NCBI GenBank assembly: GCA_017311185.1
Contig: JAESUZ010003091.1
Location: 496,001 to 560,000 of the forward strand
Direction: 5' to 3'
Source: Proteles cristata cristata
Lineage: Eukaryota; Chordata; Mammalia; Carnivora; Hyaenidae
DNA length: 64,000 nt
Below the pieces are notes generated by a model, which made no database searches, was not told the DNA's origin, and saw nothing but the letters and a program-made list of their open reading frames with translations. Both the position numbers and the translations under genes were made by a program. Position 1 is the first letter of the stretch; every line of letters starts with the position of its first letter. Of the stretch, positions 24,501-32,766 are shown in pieces.

Positions 24501-24619
24501 CCAAGGCCCGCGGGACTTACGCTCTCGTGGTCCCACCGCACGTTGCTGCGCTTCTCGTCCGGGGCGAGGTTTCGGTCCCGGCCCATTAACTCATCCAACA
24601 ACTGCGCGGCCGAAATCAT
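3362..24619 (-). CDS. LUC7L3: LUC7-like protein 3 (U1 snRNP-associated splicing factor), 3'-incomplete
   Basis: Nine coding exons on the minus strand encode residues 1-379 of a protein expected to be about 432 aa; the remaining 53 or so codons lie left of position 1. LUC7 proteins associate with U1 snRNP in the nucleus and influence 5' splice-site choice. Seen in the translation: N-terminus MISAAQLLDELMGRDR; a CCCH-type zinc finger using C35, C40/C43, C58 and H62; a helical stretch over residues about 70-175; a second C2H2 finger with C192, C195, H211 and H217; then from about residue 232 a highly charged E/R/K region passing into an RS domain. The start at 24619 is chosen because it gives the family N-terminus and sits in an ACCATG context. 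Introns hold many SINEs. All exon phases join cleanly. Gene identity is very secure; the missing 3' end is inferred from family length. Confidence 0.96.
3833..4040 (+). mobile_element. Feline tRNA-derived SINE, full length
   Basis: Head, CT-rich middle and A-tail are present. Flanked by the 11-bp target duplication gttatgtttta (3822-3832 and 4041-4051). Confidence 0.9.
4070..4667 (-). mobile_element. Nested and tandem SINEs in LUC7L3 intron 8
   Basis: An old minus-strand SINE (about 4070-4507) is split by a younger one (4246-4468) flanked by aaagttggatcttt (4232-4245, 4469-4482). A third minus-strand copy lies at 4512-4667. Confidence 0.88.
5019..5302 (-). CDS. LUC7L3: LUC7L3 coding exon 8 (E/R-rich to RS domain)
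   Basis: 284 bp, almost pure purine on the coding strand. It encodes EKLRKRTEEPDRDERLKK, then long RE/RER runs, then RS dipeptides ending RERRRS. Acceptor TTTTAG|GAAAAG, donor CAG|GTACAA. Confidence 0.93.
5562..5590 (+). mobile_element. 29-bp SINE head fragment with target duplication
   Basis: Only the head gggacgtctgggtggctcag plus a few bases is present, with no middle or tail. It is flanked by perfect 17-bp direct repeats at 5545-5561 and 5589-5605 (the last two inserted bases count in both). Confidence 0.8.
5715..5876 (-). CDS. LUC7L3: LUC7L3 coding exon 7 (second zinc finger)
   Basis: 162 bp, 54 codons, containing CEVCGAFLIVGDAQSR and HLMGKQH, the C2H2 finger that is the most conserved part of LUC7 proteins. 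Acceptor TTCAG|ACGATT, donor AAA|GTAAGC. Confidence 0.96.
6205..7145. mobile_element. Five-SINE cluster in LUC7L3 intron 6
   Basis: Copies at 6205-6418 (minus), 6435-6666 (plus, flanked by aaagtatttt), 6674-6870 (plus), 6871-7070 (plus) and a head fragment at 7101-7145 (plus). Confidence 0.85.
7405..7612 (+). repeat. Ancient DNA-transposon relic (hAT-type MER family, unnamed)
   Basis: Contains the recognisable core gtttttgtaaataaacattt, then ggaacacggcc, and ends cagtttgcaaactcttgac, as in a widespread old mammalian non-autonomous element. I cannot fix the family name by eye. Confidence 0.5.
7711..7815 (-). CDS. LUC7L3: LUC7L3 coding exon 6
   Basis: 105 bp, 35 codons (IEELGSEGKVEEAQG..RSTTS), helical and charged. 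Acceptor CTTAG|ATTGA, donor TCG|GTGAGT. Confidence 0.95.
7975..8765 (+). repeat. Old L1 3'-region relic
   Basis: About 790 bp with typical L1M features (gcctactgacagacgtctg; cttctttggtaaagtgtctg). Non-coding. Covers most of the intron between exons 5 and 6 on the opposite strand to LUC7L3. Confidence 0.6.
8795..8869 (-). CDS. LUC7L3: LUC7L3 coding exon 5
   Basis: 75 bp, 25 codons (AAGPTGKNEEKIQVL..LLQQ), part of the helical linker between the zinc fingers. Acceptor AATAG|GCAGC, donor CAG|GTAAGA. The antisense L1 relic begins almost directly next to its donor. Confidence 0.95.
9223..9367 (-). CDS. LUC7L3: LUC7L3 coding exon 4
   Basis: 145 bp encoding QYEKSSRFMKVGYERDFL through the helical RRIRRGHARLAL region to QQSSG. 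Acceptor TATCAG|GTATG, donor GGG|GTGAGT; phase 0 at the 3' end. Confidence 0.95.
9433..10078. mobile_element. Two SINEs in LUC7L3 intron 3
   Basis: Minus-strand copy at 9433-9640 and plus-strand copy at 9871-10078, on either side of unique intron. Confidence 0.87.
10267..10306 (-). CDS. LUC7L3: LUC7L3 coding exon 3
   Basis: A 40-bp exon completing the first zinc finger (GPCEKIHDENLRK). Acceptor TTTTCAG|GTCCG after a long pyrimidine run, donor ACA|GTAAGT. Confidence 0.95.
11040..12480 (+). repeat. Degenerate LINE-like relic in LUC7L3 intron 2
   Basis: Carries phrases of an old interspersed repeat (aaaatgtcttttttcaccctc; tttccaagagctctttttgg) and is interrupted by a short SINE at 11799-11895. 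Family not assigned; no coding capacity remains. Confidence 0.45.
11799..11895 (+). mobile_element. Short SINE variant
   Basis: About 97 bp: tRNA-like head (ggctcagctggtagagcatg) joined straight to an A-tail, with no CT-rich middle. Similar short forms lie at 18607-18721 and 59150-59257. Confidence 0.8.
12630..12815 (+). repeat. Ancient DNA-transposon relic
   Basis: Matches the pattern of an old MER element: ttggttttcacagttgaggg, then ggccaggaatgctattaaac, then caaggttgagagacc. Name not assigned. Confidence 0.45.
13302..13368 (-). CDS. LUC7L3: LUC7L3 coding exon 2
   Basis: 67 bp encoding VCKYYLCGFCPAELF.., most of the first zinc finger. Acceptor CTAG|GTTTGT, donor TTG|GTAAGT. Intron 1 upstream is about 11.2 kb, the longest in the gene within this window. 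Confidence 0.95.
13634..14050 (-). mobile_element. Two tandem SINEs, LUC7L3 intron 1
   Basis: Minus-strand copies at 13634-13846 and 13847-14050, directly abutting; the second has a degenerate head. Confidence 0.85.
14616..15360 (+). mobile_element. SINE group, LUC7L3 intron 1
   Basis: Short form at 14616-14722, longer copy at 14732-14912, and a degenerate remnant at 15295-15360, all plus strand. Confidence 0.78.
15754..16510 (+). mobile_element. Four plus-strand SINEs in a row
   Basis: Copies at 15754-15950 (duplication aaaaacttattga at 15741-15753 and 15954-15966), 16013-16110 (short), 16118-16287 and 16289-16510, all in the same orientation. Confidence 0.85.
16700..16990. repeat. Old LINE2-like and MIR relics
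   Basis: ttaagctcagaagtagaaag resembles antisense LINE2. It is followed by MIR-like text ending tgccttggtttcctcatata. Both are strongly decayed. Confidence 0.4.
17348..17993. mobile_element. Three SINEs, two sharing one target site
   Basis: Plus copy at 17348-17518; minus copies at 17582-17760 and 17778-17993. Related target sequence (agactgctttccttttc; agactgcttctttta; ggactgcctctttta) recurs before, between and after the two minus copies. Confidence 0.85.
18607..18721 (-). mobile_element. Short SINE variant
   Basis: A/T-rich tail (tttttaagtaatctctac) joined to the tRNA-like head, without the CT-rich middle. Confidence 0.8.
19083..19275 (-). mobile_element. SINE
   Basis: Minus-strand copy with a complete head (ccacccaggcgtccc). 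Confidence 0.88.
19699..19880 (+). mobile_element. Degenerate SINE
   Basis: Head is heavily altered (ggcgttttgagtggttaag) but the CT-rich part and A-tail remain. Confidence 0.7.
20110..20572 (+). repeat. LINE2 3'-end relic
   Basis: Text such as tactgtggcacttaccacat, then ttcactagactgatggttct, and the end gttgaataaatgaat follow the LINE2 3' end. Confidence 0.55.
21340..21517 (-). mobile_element. SINE, somewhat degenerate
   Basis: Minus-strand copy ending gagccacctaagtgccccc. The flanks at 20600-21330 and 21520-22170 hold nothing I can name. Confidence 0.8.
22180..22330 (+). repeat. MER5/MER20-like DNA-transposon fragment
   Basis: ttcacaagctttagaatgca and cagaaatctgcatttaaaac resemble this small hAT family; degraded. 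Confidence 0.4.
22331..23640. other. LUC7L3 intron 1, promoter-proximal unique sequence
   Basis: No SINEs, no exon, and no ORF that looks real. A/T homopolymer runs lie near 23073-23087 and 23471-23486. Confidence 0.5.
23655..24010 (+). repeat. MIR relic followed by L1 3'-UTR fragment
   Basis: 23655-23800 ends in MIR-like agaccttgggtagcctctca. 23842-24010 carries the L1 phrase gtttcaggtgtacaatataa. Confidence 0.5.
24521..24619 (-). CDS. LUC7L3: LUC7L3 coding exon 1
   Basis: Residues 1-33, ending ..WDHES, phase 0. The donor reads AGC|GTAAGT. It lies in the CpG island; the 5' UTR continues to higher coordinates. Confidence 0.95.
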
Positions 24620-24783
24620 GGTGCTCTTCTCGGGCGGCTGCTCCCACCAGCCCTGGCACCCGCTAAAGAAAACGCCGGCGACACAGTCGCCAATCCTTCC
24701 CGGCCTGCTCGCAGGCCGAAAAGCCTCCTCTGAAGAGGAGCCGATAAGACAAAATGGCCGCCGCGCGGGCGCCCTCCCAGCAT
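24616..24783 (-). other. Upstream ORF abutting the LUC7L3 start codon
   Basis: A minus-strand ATG at 24783 (G at -3) opens 55 codons whose TGA stop overlaps the main start as ATGA (24619-24616). The product starts MLGGRPRGGHFVLSAPLQRR and has no known family. It matters only if transcription starts upstream of 24783. Confidence 0.35.
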
Positions 24784-25469
24784 GCCGTGCGCGCGCGTGC
24801 GCCCGCGCGGACACGCCCAGGCCTAGGAGGTGTGGACGGGCCCGCTTCCGCCGGCGCGGGGGCGGAGCCTGCCAAGGCCGGGCCTGGACTCCGCCCCTGC
24901 CCCGTGGCACCGCCCCACTTGGCGCCCCGCGGATCTGACGGTCACGCAGCAACACAGCGCCGCACGCCTCCTTCCCCAGGCGCTCGTCTTCTCTGAGCTC
25001 TTTCGCAGGAAGAGTGGGAGGTTACGTGTAGAAACCTGGACTCCGCTCCGATATGTAGAAAGGGGCAGTTTCTCCCTTCGCACCACGCGGTGCAGTGGGT
25101 ACATCTTCCAGTGGAGGAAGCTGAAGACCTGCACTCCGATTCCGTGTTCCGATTCCCGCATCCCTTGTCACTGCGCTCGCCGCCTCTTCTACCTGGTCAT
25201 CCCGCCCCGATTCCCCTGATCAGGCAGAGTGTGGAGATTCGATAATGCACCTGATGACCTGCCAGTCGAATTTTTAAAAATTTCTCACCTCGTCAACAAC
25301 AGTAGTTACCATGTGCCAGGTAAGCTCTTGAAGCTTGAAGCTAACGTCTGAACCTTTCAGATACAGTCCCTGTTCCCCCAGACCTTGAGGATTATTGGGG
25401 GAGACGGTCACTAAAGAAATAACATGAAATCCGCCAGTATGGATTGCGGTAAGTACTCCATCACAGTTC

Positions 25470-25560
25470 AGGGTATGGACTCTGAAGCCACATCAACCCA
25501 GCTCTGCCACTCTGTCTCTTTTTCCCCATCCGAAAAATGGGATTAATGATAATGGTCCTG
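25470..25560 (+). repeat. MIR relic
   Basis: cccagctctgccactctgtc and ccgaaaaatgggattaatga follow the MIR core and 3' part. Confidence 0.5.
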
Positions 25561-25682
25561 TTAAAAAGAAAAAACAGACTCCAAAATGGAGTCACTGTTG
25601 ATAAATCCCACTAAGAATGTGTAACCTTTAGCCTCTCCCAGGAGTAGAATTTAAACCAACAAATTTGAATTTGCTGACCTGC

Positions 25683-26938
25683 ACTGAGCCACCCAGGTGC
25701 CCTGAGCCTTCTACGTAAAAAACAAAAAAAAAAAAAAAAAAAAAAAGAAAAGGGACGGCTGGGTGGCTTGGGTGGGTGGCTCAGTCAGTTGAGCGTCTGG
25801 CCCTTGATTTCACCTCAGGTCGCAATCTCATGGTTTGTGGGTTCCAGCCCCACAGGATAGGAGCTGGCAGCTCAGAGCCTGCTTGGGATTCTCACTCTCC
25901 TCTCTCCTGCCCCTCTCCCACTGGAGTCAACCTCTCAAACCTAAAGAAATAAACGTTAAAAACAGAAAAAAGAAAAGTATCCATTGGATTTTACAGTGGG
26001 GAGCCAGACTGGAATGGATTGAAGAATGAAAAGGAAATTAGGAAGTTAAATGGTGATTGGACAACTCATTTTAAGAAGGGAAGGGGTTAAAGGAGGGGAG
26101 AACTGAAAGGAGCTATGGGCCAACGAAAGCTTTTTTAATATGGGAAATTAGAATATGTTTAATGTCAGAGCAAGAGGTGGAAGATAAAAGCTGTAAGGTT
26201 TTTTTTTTTTAGTGTTTTTAGTGTTTATTTTTGAGGGAGAGAGACAGCGCGAGCAGGGGAGGGGCAGAGAGGGGGAGACACAGAATCCCAAGCAGGCTTC
26301 AGGCTCCGAGCTGTCAGCTGTCAGCACAGAGCCCAATCTGGGACTCAAACTCACGAACTGTGAGATCATGACCGAGCGGAAGTCGGACATTTGACCAACT
26401 GAGCCACCCAGGCACCCAAAAGTTGTAAGTTCTTAAGAAGGTAGCGCCTGGGTGGCTCAGTCGGTTAAGTGTCAGACTTTGTCTCAGGTCCTAATCTCAC
26501 AATTTGTGGGTTTGAGCCCCGCATTGGGCTATCTGCTGTCAGCACAGAGCCCGCTTCGGATCTTCTGTCCCCCTCTCCCTCTGCCCCTGCCCACTCAAGC
26601 TCTCTGTCTGTCTCTCTCAAAATAAATAGATAGACTTAAAAAAAAAAAAAAAAAAAAGGAATGTGGTAGTGGAACTCTTCTCTGCTAGATGGAATATTGC
26701 CCAATTCATGACTCCTTTAAAATTTTTTTAATGTTTTATTATTTCTGAGAGAGAGACACACACACAGTGTGAGCAGGGGAGGGTCAGAGAGAAAGGGAGA
26801 CACAGAATCCAAAGCAGGCTTTAGGCTCCGAGCTGGTTGTCAGCACAGAGCCCGATGCAGGGATCAAACCCACAAAATGTGAGATCATGACCTTAGCTGA
26901 AGTCGGACGCTTAACCGACTGAGCCACCCAGGCGCCCC
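25683..26938. mobile_element. SINE cluster in the LUC7L3-ANKRD40 spacer
   Basis: A 20-bp head fragment at 25683-25702 (minus) and copies at 25752-25960 (plus), 26200-26417 (minus), 26443-26658 (plus) and 26716-26938 (minus). The last is flanked by related copies of tcatgactc.ttta. Confidence 0.87.
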
Positions 26939-27163
26939 TCATGACTCATTTAATAGAGCCAATTAGATCTTTCAAGTTAAAAAAAAAAAAGAAGATGATG
27001 GTAATATAGGCTTCAGGACATATTTGTAGCTTATTGCCTTTGCTACAAGAAAGGACCTTTCTACACTGAAACAAGAAAAAAGGCACCATCAGTTTGTAGA
27101 TGTAGCAGTGAGATGAGAGAGTTCTCAGGTGCCAATGGCTACTCCTTGCTCAATGAAGCATTA

Positions 27164-27376
27164 AAAAAAAATTTTTTTTTAATGTTTATTTTTGAGAAAG
27201 AGAGAGACAAAATGCGAGCTGGGGAGGGGCACAGAGACAGAGGGACACAATCCGAAGCAGGCTCCTGGTTCCAAGCTGTCAGCACGGAGCCCGACACGGG
27301 GCCGGAACCCACAACCGAGAGATCATGACCCTAGCCGAAGTCAGACACTAAAGCGACTGAGCCACCCAGGAGTCCC
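27164..27376 (-). mobile_element. SINE
   Basis: Minus-strand copy with target duplication ctcaatgaagcatt on both sides. Confidence 0.88.
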
Positions 27377-27470
27377 TCAATGAAGCATTTTTTTTGAAGG
27401 CTCACCACTGCCACTACCACCAGAAGTGGGAAGGGGGGCAGTATAGATCTTGAACCTCGAAGAGTTCTTA

Positions 27471-27961
27471 TAAAACCTGAATGCAGGTGCACCTGGGTGG
27501 CTCAGGCAGTTAAGCATCTGACTTCCACTCAGGTCATGATCCTACGGGTCAGGAGTTCGAACCCCGCATCAGGATCTGTGCTGACAGCTCCAAGCCTGGA
27601 ACCTGCTTCGGATTCTGTGTCTCCGTCACTCTCTGCCCCCACCCCCGCTTGCGCTCTGTCTCTCAAAAATGAATAAACGTTCAAAAAATAAATAAGATCG
27701 GGGCGCCTGGGTGGCTTAGTCGGTTAAGCGTCCGACTTTCGCTTGGGTCATGATCTCGCGGTTCCTGGGTTCAAGCCCCGCGTCAGGCTCTGTGCTGACT
27801 GCCAGCTCAGAGCCTGGAGCCTGTTTCAGAGTCTGTGACTCCCTCTCTCTCTGACCCTCCCCTGCTCATGCTGTCTTTCCTAGAAATAAATAAAAATAAA
27901 ATAAAATAAAATAAAATAAAAACATTAAAAAATAAATAAGATAAAATAAAACCTGAATGCA
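27471..27961 (+). mobile_element. SINE inserted in the A-tail of another SINE
   Basis: The outer copy starts at about 27488 and has duplication taaaacctgaatgca (27471-27485, 27947-27961). The inner copy (27700-27926) lies in its tail, flanked by aaaaaataaataagat (27683-27698, 27927-27942). Confidence 0.9.
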
Positions 27962-28452
27962 AAGTTCCAGCCTCTACTCACTAAAACTTTGAAATCAAAT
28001 TTCCTCGTTCTTTCCAGCTTTACTGATGCATGTGCTCTGTGCCAGGAACTGGATTAACAGCTGGGAATGCCGAGACAACTGTAGAAGACCCTTTTCCCAG
28101 GGAGCTCCTGATCAATGGAAGACCAAAAAAATAAAAATTAATAAAAATTAAAAAATCAAGAAACAATAACTTGAAATGAAAATACTAAATGCCTTTGGAT
28201 TTTATCCAGTCATACCCTCAGCAAGTCTTACACTACATACAACCCTGTTGCCCAGACCTCTAAGGGCGGATACCATTCCATGTGTATTCCAAGAACGGAT
28301 AATGGATTCATTCATCTATCCTGCATTAATTCATCCAGCACCGGTATCGTCCGTTTCAGACTCCGGGACTCAGAAAGAAAAGTAGTCTATTAACATCACA
28401 GTGCCCAGTGGTCTCCAGACCCCATTCCACACATCCTACTAAGGGAAAGTAT

Positions 28453-29321
28453 TAATAGACTGAATTATGTCCCTCTCTCCCTTACATTCATATGTCGAAG
28501 TTCTAATCCCCGGTATCTCATAACGTGACTGTGTTTGATGATGAACTTTTTTTTTTTTTAATGTTTTATTTATTTCTGAGAGAGAGAGAGAGACAGCATG
28601 AGCAGGGGAGGGTCAGAGAGAGAGGGAGACACAGAATCTAAAGCAGGCTCCAGGCTCTGAGCTAGCTGTCAGCACAGAGCCCGACATGGGGCTTGAACCC
28701 ACAAACTGTGAGATCATGACCTGAGCCAAAGTCGGCCATTTAACCGACTGAGCCACCCAGGCGCCCCTGATCATGATGATGAACGCTTAAAGAGGTGATT
28801 AAGTTAACGGGGAGCCTGGGTGGCTCAGTTGGTTAAGCGTCTGACTTTGGCTCAGTGCACGGTCTCACGGTTTGTGAGGTCGAGCCCCGCGTCAGGCTTT
28901 GTGCTGACAGCCCCGAGCCTGAAGTCTGCTTCAGATTCTGTGTCTCCCTCTCTCTCTGCTCCTCCTCCGCTTTCGTGTGCGCGCTCTCTCTCTCTAAAAA
29001 ATAAACATTAAAAAAAAATCTTTAAAAAAATAAAGAAGTGATTAAGTTAAAATGAGACTGTTGGGGAATGGAGAGCTGGGGAATCCGATATAACTGGTGT
29101 CCTTATAAGAAGAGGTTTGAACAAAGAGACCTTAAGAGGCACACACAGAGGGAAGACGGCCATCTGCAAGCCAAGGACAGAGGCCCGGGAGACACCAAAC
29201 TTGCTGACACCTTAATCTTAGACTTTCCACCTCCAGAACCATGAGAGAATAAATTCCTCTTGTTTAAACCAACCAATCTGGTATTTTGTGATGGCGGCTC
29301 CAGTGAACTAACATGGAAAGG
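28453..29321 (+). repeat. MaLR-type solo LTR relic split by two SINEs
   Basis: Starts gactgaattatgtccctctc; the internal part has actggtgtccttataagaag; it ends ctccagtgaactaac. It is a non-coding ERVL-MaLR (MLT1/MST-like) LTR. SINEs at 28548-28767 (minus) and 28809-29035 (plus) break it; the second has duplication gtgattaagttaa. Confidence 0.65.
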
Positions 29322-29329
29322 AAACGAGT

Positions 29330-31400
29330 TACTACAGGTCTCCTAACTGCTTCCCAGTTTCCAGTGTGCCCCCCCCCACCCAGGATGCCATCCGCCCCCT
29401 GCTCTGCTGCCTCAGGCATCTTAATGTCAATCCAGTCCTGTCTCTTTCCCGGTCATAGTTCTTCTATGGCTCCCTATCACCCCCACTCAGAAACCACAAG
29501 GTCACCCATGATCTTGACCTGCCTCTAACTTCATCTGTTACTGCTCCCCCACACCTTCTACACCCCAGCTCCCTACCTCATTACACTACATTCCACTGCT
29601 CTGGGCATGGATGCTCTTCCCTCATTCCAGCCGTTACCGCCCATCTTTCTCAGCTCCCAGCCCAAGCATCACCAGCTCCCTGAAGCCAACCTGGAGCCTC
29701 CTTCTTCACCTGCCACACACAACGGAGCACCCTCTTTTCTGTGCCGCGATGTTACCACGCACACACTTGCACATTTTGAGGTTGGCCACACAATATTGCA
29801 AATATGAGTCTTTCCCTTTAAAATGAAAGTTCTTTTTGGTGATACGCCATTTTGTATTCATCCCTGTATTCTCAGATTCCCACAGAGGATCTAATACATA
29901 GGAAGTAGCTCCTGTTCACTCCCAACTCCATGATAGTCTGGCTGTCATCCTGACCACTGTATTGCAACTTCCTTCTCCAAGGCCACCAGCAGTCTCCTCA
30001 GGGCTAAATCTATTCCACACGTTTCCAGTCCTTTCTTTCTTGCCCTATCTGCAGCATTTGGCCCTGGGGTTTCTCCAAATTTCCCCATTCCTTTGCTTTC
30101 TCCTCCTCTTCGTCTCACTCGTGGATTCTCTCCTGCCCATCATTACAATGTTGAGTGTTCTTTGGGGGCTCTGTCTTTGGCTGTCTATTCAACACACTCT
30201 GCTGGGGCTATCTCTTCCTTTTCCATGACCTCAGTTGGCACCTTGTACTGATGATGAGCAAATCCAAATCACCAGCCCAGAACTCCTTTCTAAATGTCAC
30301 ACTGTCACACTCCTATACACAACTCACCACGGGCATCTCTATTTAAATGAAAACCAGGGGCACCTGGGTGGCTCAGTGTGTAAAGCATCCAACTCTTGAT
30401 CTCACCCCAGGTCATGATCTCCAGGTTCATGAGATTGAGCCCTGAGTCGGTCTTTGTGCTGACAGTGCAGAGCCTGCTTGGGAGTCTCTCCCTCTCTGTC
30501 TGCCCTTCCCCTGCTCGTTTTTCAGCCCATTTAAAATTAAATTTAAATTTAAAAAAATTAAAAAAGAAAATCAAAAAAGAAAGCACAGGTTCTGGGGTCA
30601 AACTGTGTGAGTTCAAAGCCTTGCTCTATCACTGAGCTGTATCATGTTGGGCAAGTTACTTAACCTCTCTGTGCCTCAGACAATCATGATGGGCCTACCT
30701 TTATGGGGTTGTTGTGAGAGTTAACTGAGATACCATGTACAGCACTTAGGGTAGTACCTGGCAATGCGTAAATGTTGGTAGAAGCAGTAATTAAAGGTCG
30801 TCAGAAAGCTCAACTCAGAAGATTCAAGTGAATTCATCGCCATACCTGAAACCTGTTTCTTCCTTCTTTGACTCAAATCTCAGTAAATGGCACCATAATC
30901 TCCCCAGCCAGAAACCTGGGTGTTATCCTTCTTTCCTGACCACCACTGCCCTCCCATCCTAACAGGCGCTCTTCCTTGATTGAACCTTATCGTAATGTAC
31001 CTACGAGCTACTGAGCGTTTCCAGCGTCCAGACTTTACACACTCATTCAATCTGCAGAACGATTGATCCTGCAAAGTAGATGCTATTATTATCATTCCTA
31101 TTTGCAGATGCAGAATTTGAGGCACAGAAAGGTTAAATAACTCATCTAAGATGATATGAGTGGCGAAAGCTGAGATGCAAATACATGCCGGCTGGTTTTA
31201 ATCTCCCTGTTCACAAACACCGCGCCATATGCCAAACTGCTTCTATTGTAATACTTCTCGCATTCTACTGTTTGCCTCGTTTCCCCTGCTAGACTGTCTG
31301 TCCTTGGAAACCAGTGACTCTCATTTCGTTTACAGCAATACCTTCAGTGACTAGAATAGTTCCTGGCAAACAATGCATGCCTAGTAAACCCAGTAAGCAA
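29330..31400 (+). repeat. Decayed LINE2 copy interrupted by a SINE and a MIR
   Basis: LINE2-like phrases occur in order: gcagcatttggccctggggt, ctcagtaaatggcacc, ccagccagaaacctgggtgt, ctagactgtctgtccttgg. A SINE (30358-30560, plus) and a MIR (30585-30795, plus) are inserted, and an antisense MIR lies at 31080-31180. All frames are broken. Confidence 0.6.
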
Positions 31401-31511
31401 GAGGTGAGGCGAAGTATAGACAAATGGAAGTAAAAGAATAGCCATCGGGTTGCATTCAGTTGTGGCCAGGGTTAAAGATTTAGTTGGTGGAAAAAGCTGG
31501 TTTGTTTGTTT

Positions 31512-31913
31512 TTTTTAAGTTTATTCATTTATTTTGAGAGAGCGCAAGAAGGGTAGAGGCAGAGAGAGGGAGAGAGAGAATCCCATACAGGCTCCATGCT
31601 GTCAGTGCAGAGCCCAACTCGGTGCTCAACCCCACAAACCATGAGATCATGACCTGAGCTGAAATCAAGAGCTGGGTGCTTAGGGACGCCCGGGGGGCTC
31701 AGTCGGTTGGGCATCTGACTTCAGCTCAGGTCATGATCTCATGGCTTGTGAGTTCGAGCCCTGCGTTGGGCTCTGAGCTGACAGCTCAGAGCCTGGAGCC
31801 TGCTTCAGATTCTGTGCCTCCCTCTCTCTCTCTGCCTCTCTCTCTCTCAAGAATAAATAAAACATTTAAAAAAAATTTAAGAATTGGATGCTTAACTGAG
31901 CCACCCACGCACC
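31512..31913. mobile_element. Plus SINE nested in a minus SINE
   Basis: Outer minus copy at 31512-31680 and 31882-31913; inner plus copy at 31682-31868. Diverged duplication aagagctgggtgctta / aagaattggatgctta. Confidence 0.88.
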
Positions 31914-32084
31914 CCAAGTGTTTTTTATGTGAGGATAACAAGGAAGCAGATTGGAGTCCAAGATAAGCAAAGGTTGAGTTTAAGAAAATATTAATATCTA
32001 CTGATTTAACAGTTACAGTGGGGCACGTGCCCTAATCCTCTTATGAAAGGATTCACAGACTTTGTTGTGCTGTCACTGCCATTT

Positions 32085-32240
32085 TTTTTAAAACGGCTTT
32101 TTAATGATTTATTTTTAAATATACATCCAAGTTAGTTAGCATACAGTACAATAATGATTTCAGGAGTAGATTCCTTAATGCCCCTTACCCACGAAGCCCA
32201 TCGCTCCTCCCACAGCCCCTCCCACAACCCCACCGGCAAC
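32085..32240. repeat. Carnivore L1 3'-end fragment
   Basis: ttagttagcatacagtacaa, atgatttcaggagtagattc and aatgccccttaccc are typical of carnivore L1 3' ends. A shorter antisense L1 tail (gtttattgtcaagttggttt) lies near 1795-1850. Confidence 0.6.
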
Positions 32241-32726
32241 CGTCTGTTTTAAAACTGCTGTTTAAAAAAGAGACCGCTACCTACTTCCCTATCGCTCAAA
32301 TTATGTTAAAGGACCCAATTCCAGTGCTGTGCTCGTCAGACGGAGCATCAAGCTGGATCTGAGAATTAAAATTTAAATTGGGGGACGAATAAAAATGTAA
32401 GCTCAAGCTGAGTTCCAATTTGCCTTGGGGACGATTTAAGTGCGCAGTCAGTTTATATGCAGCACCACCTGGTGCGCACTGAGCCCAGTGTGAATTACCG
32501 TGTCATAAAATAAAGAAACCTGGGTCTTCCTGAAGCAGCAACAAGAAAAATGCTTGCTGGGCAGCCCCAAGAGAGAGTAACTGAAAACTGCATGGCTAAA
32601 GTTCTCCCTTCCTATTTCTTCTCCTCTTTGTGTTCAGGTCTTCCACTTTTCCATCACAGGGTTATTTCCTTAAACCCCCTGTCCGCATCTGCGAGGTTCC
32701 ATCCTGTGCTGTGCCACACTGGAAGA

Positions 32727-32766
<40 letters not shown>

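Larger units (their letters stand above)
24370..24990 (-). promoter_or_regulatory. LUC7L3: LUC7L3 CpG-island promoter
   Basis: Dense CpG, GC-rich sequence surrounds exon 1. Upstream of the start codon are a YY1-like site (aaaatggccgcc, 24751-24762) and a ZNF143-like motif (cccagcatgccgtgcg, 24776-24791), next to CG alternations resembling an NRF1 site. No TATA box is apparent. This is typical of a housekeeping promoter; the exact start site cannot be read from sequence. Confidence 0.8.

Noticed and set aside
24284..25219. Several long overlapping open frames on both strands around 24.3-25.2 kb
   Set aside because: They come from CpG-island composition, where stops are rare. Only the short stretch encoding LUC7L3 residues 1-33 matches a protein, and it ends at a clear donor.
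32460..32478. CTCF-like or palindromic motif (caccacctggtgcgc)
   Set aside because: Only a partial match by eye; one such site is expected by chance in a window this size.
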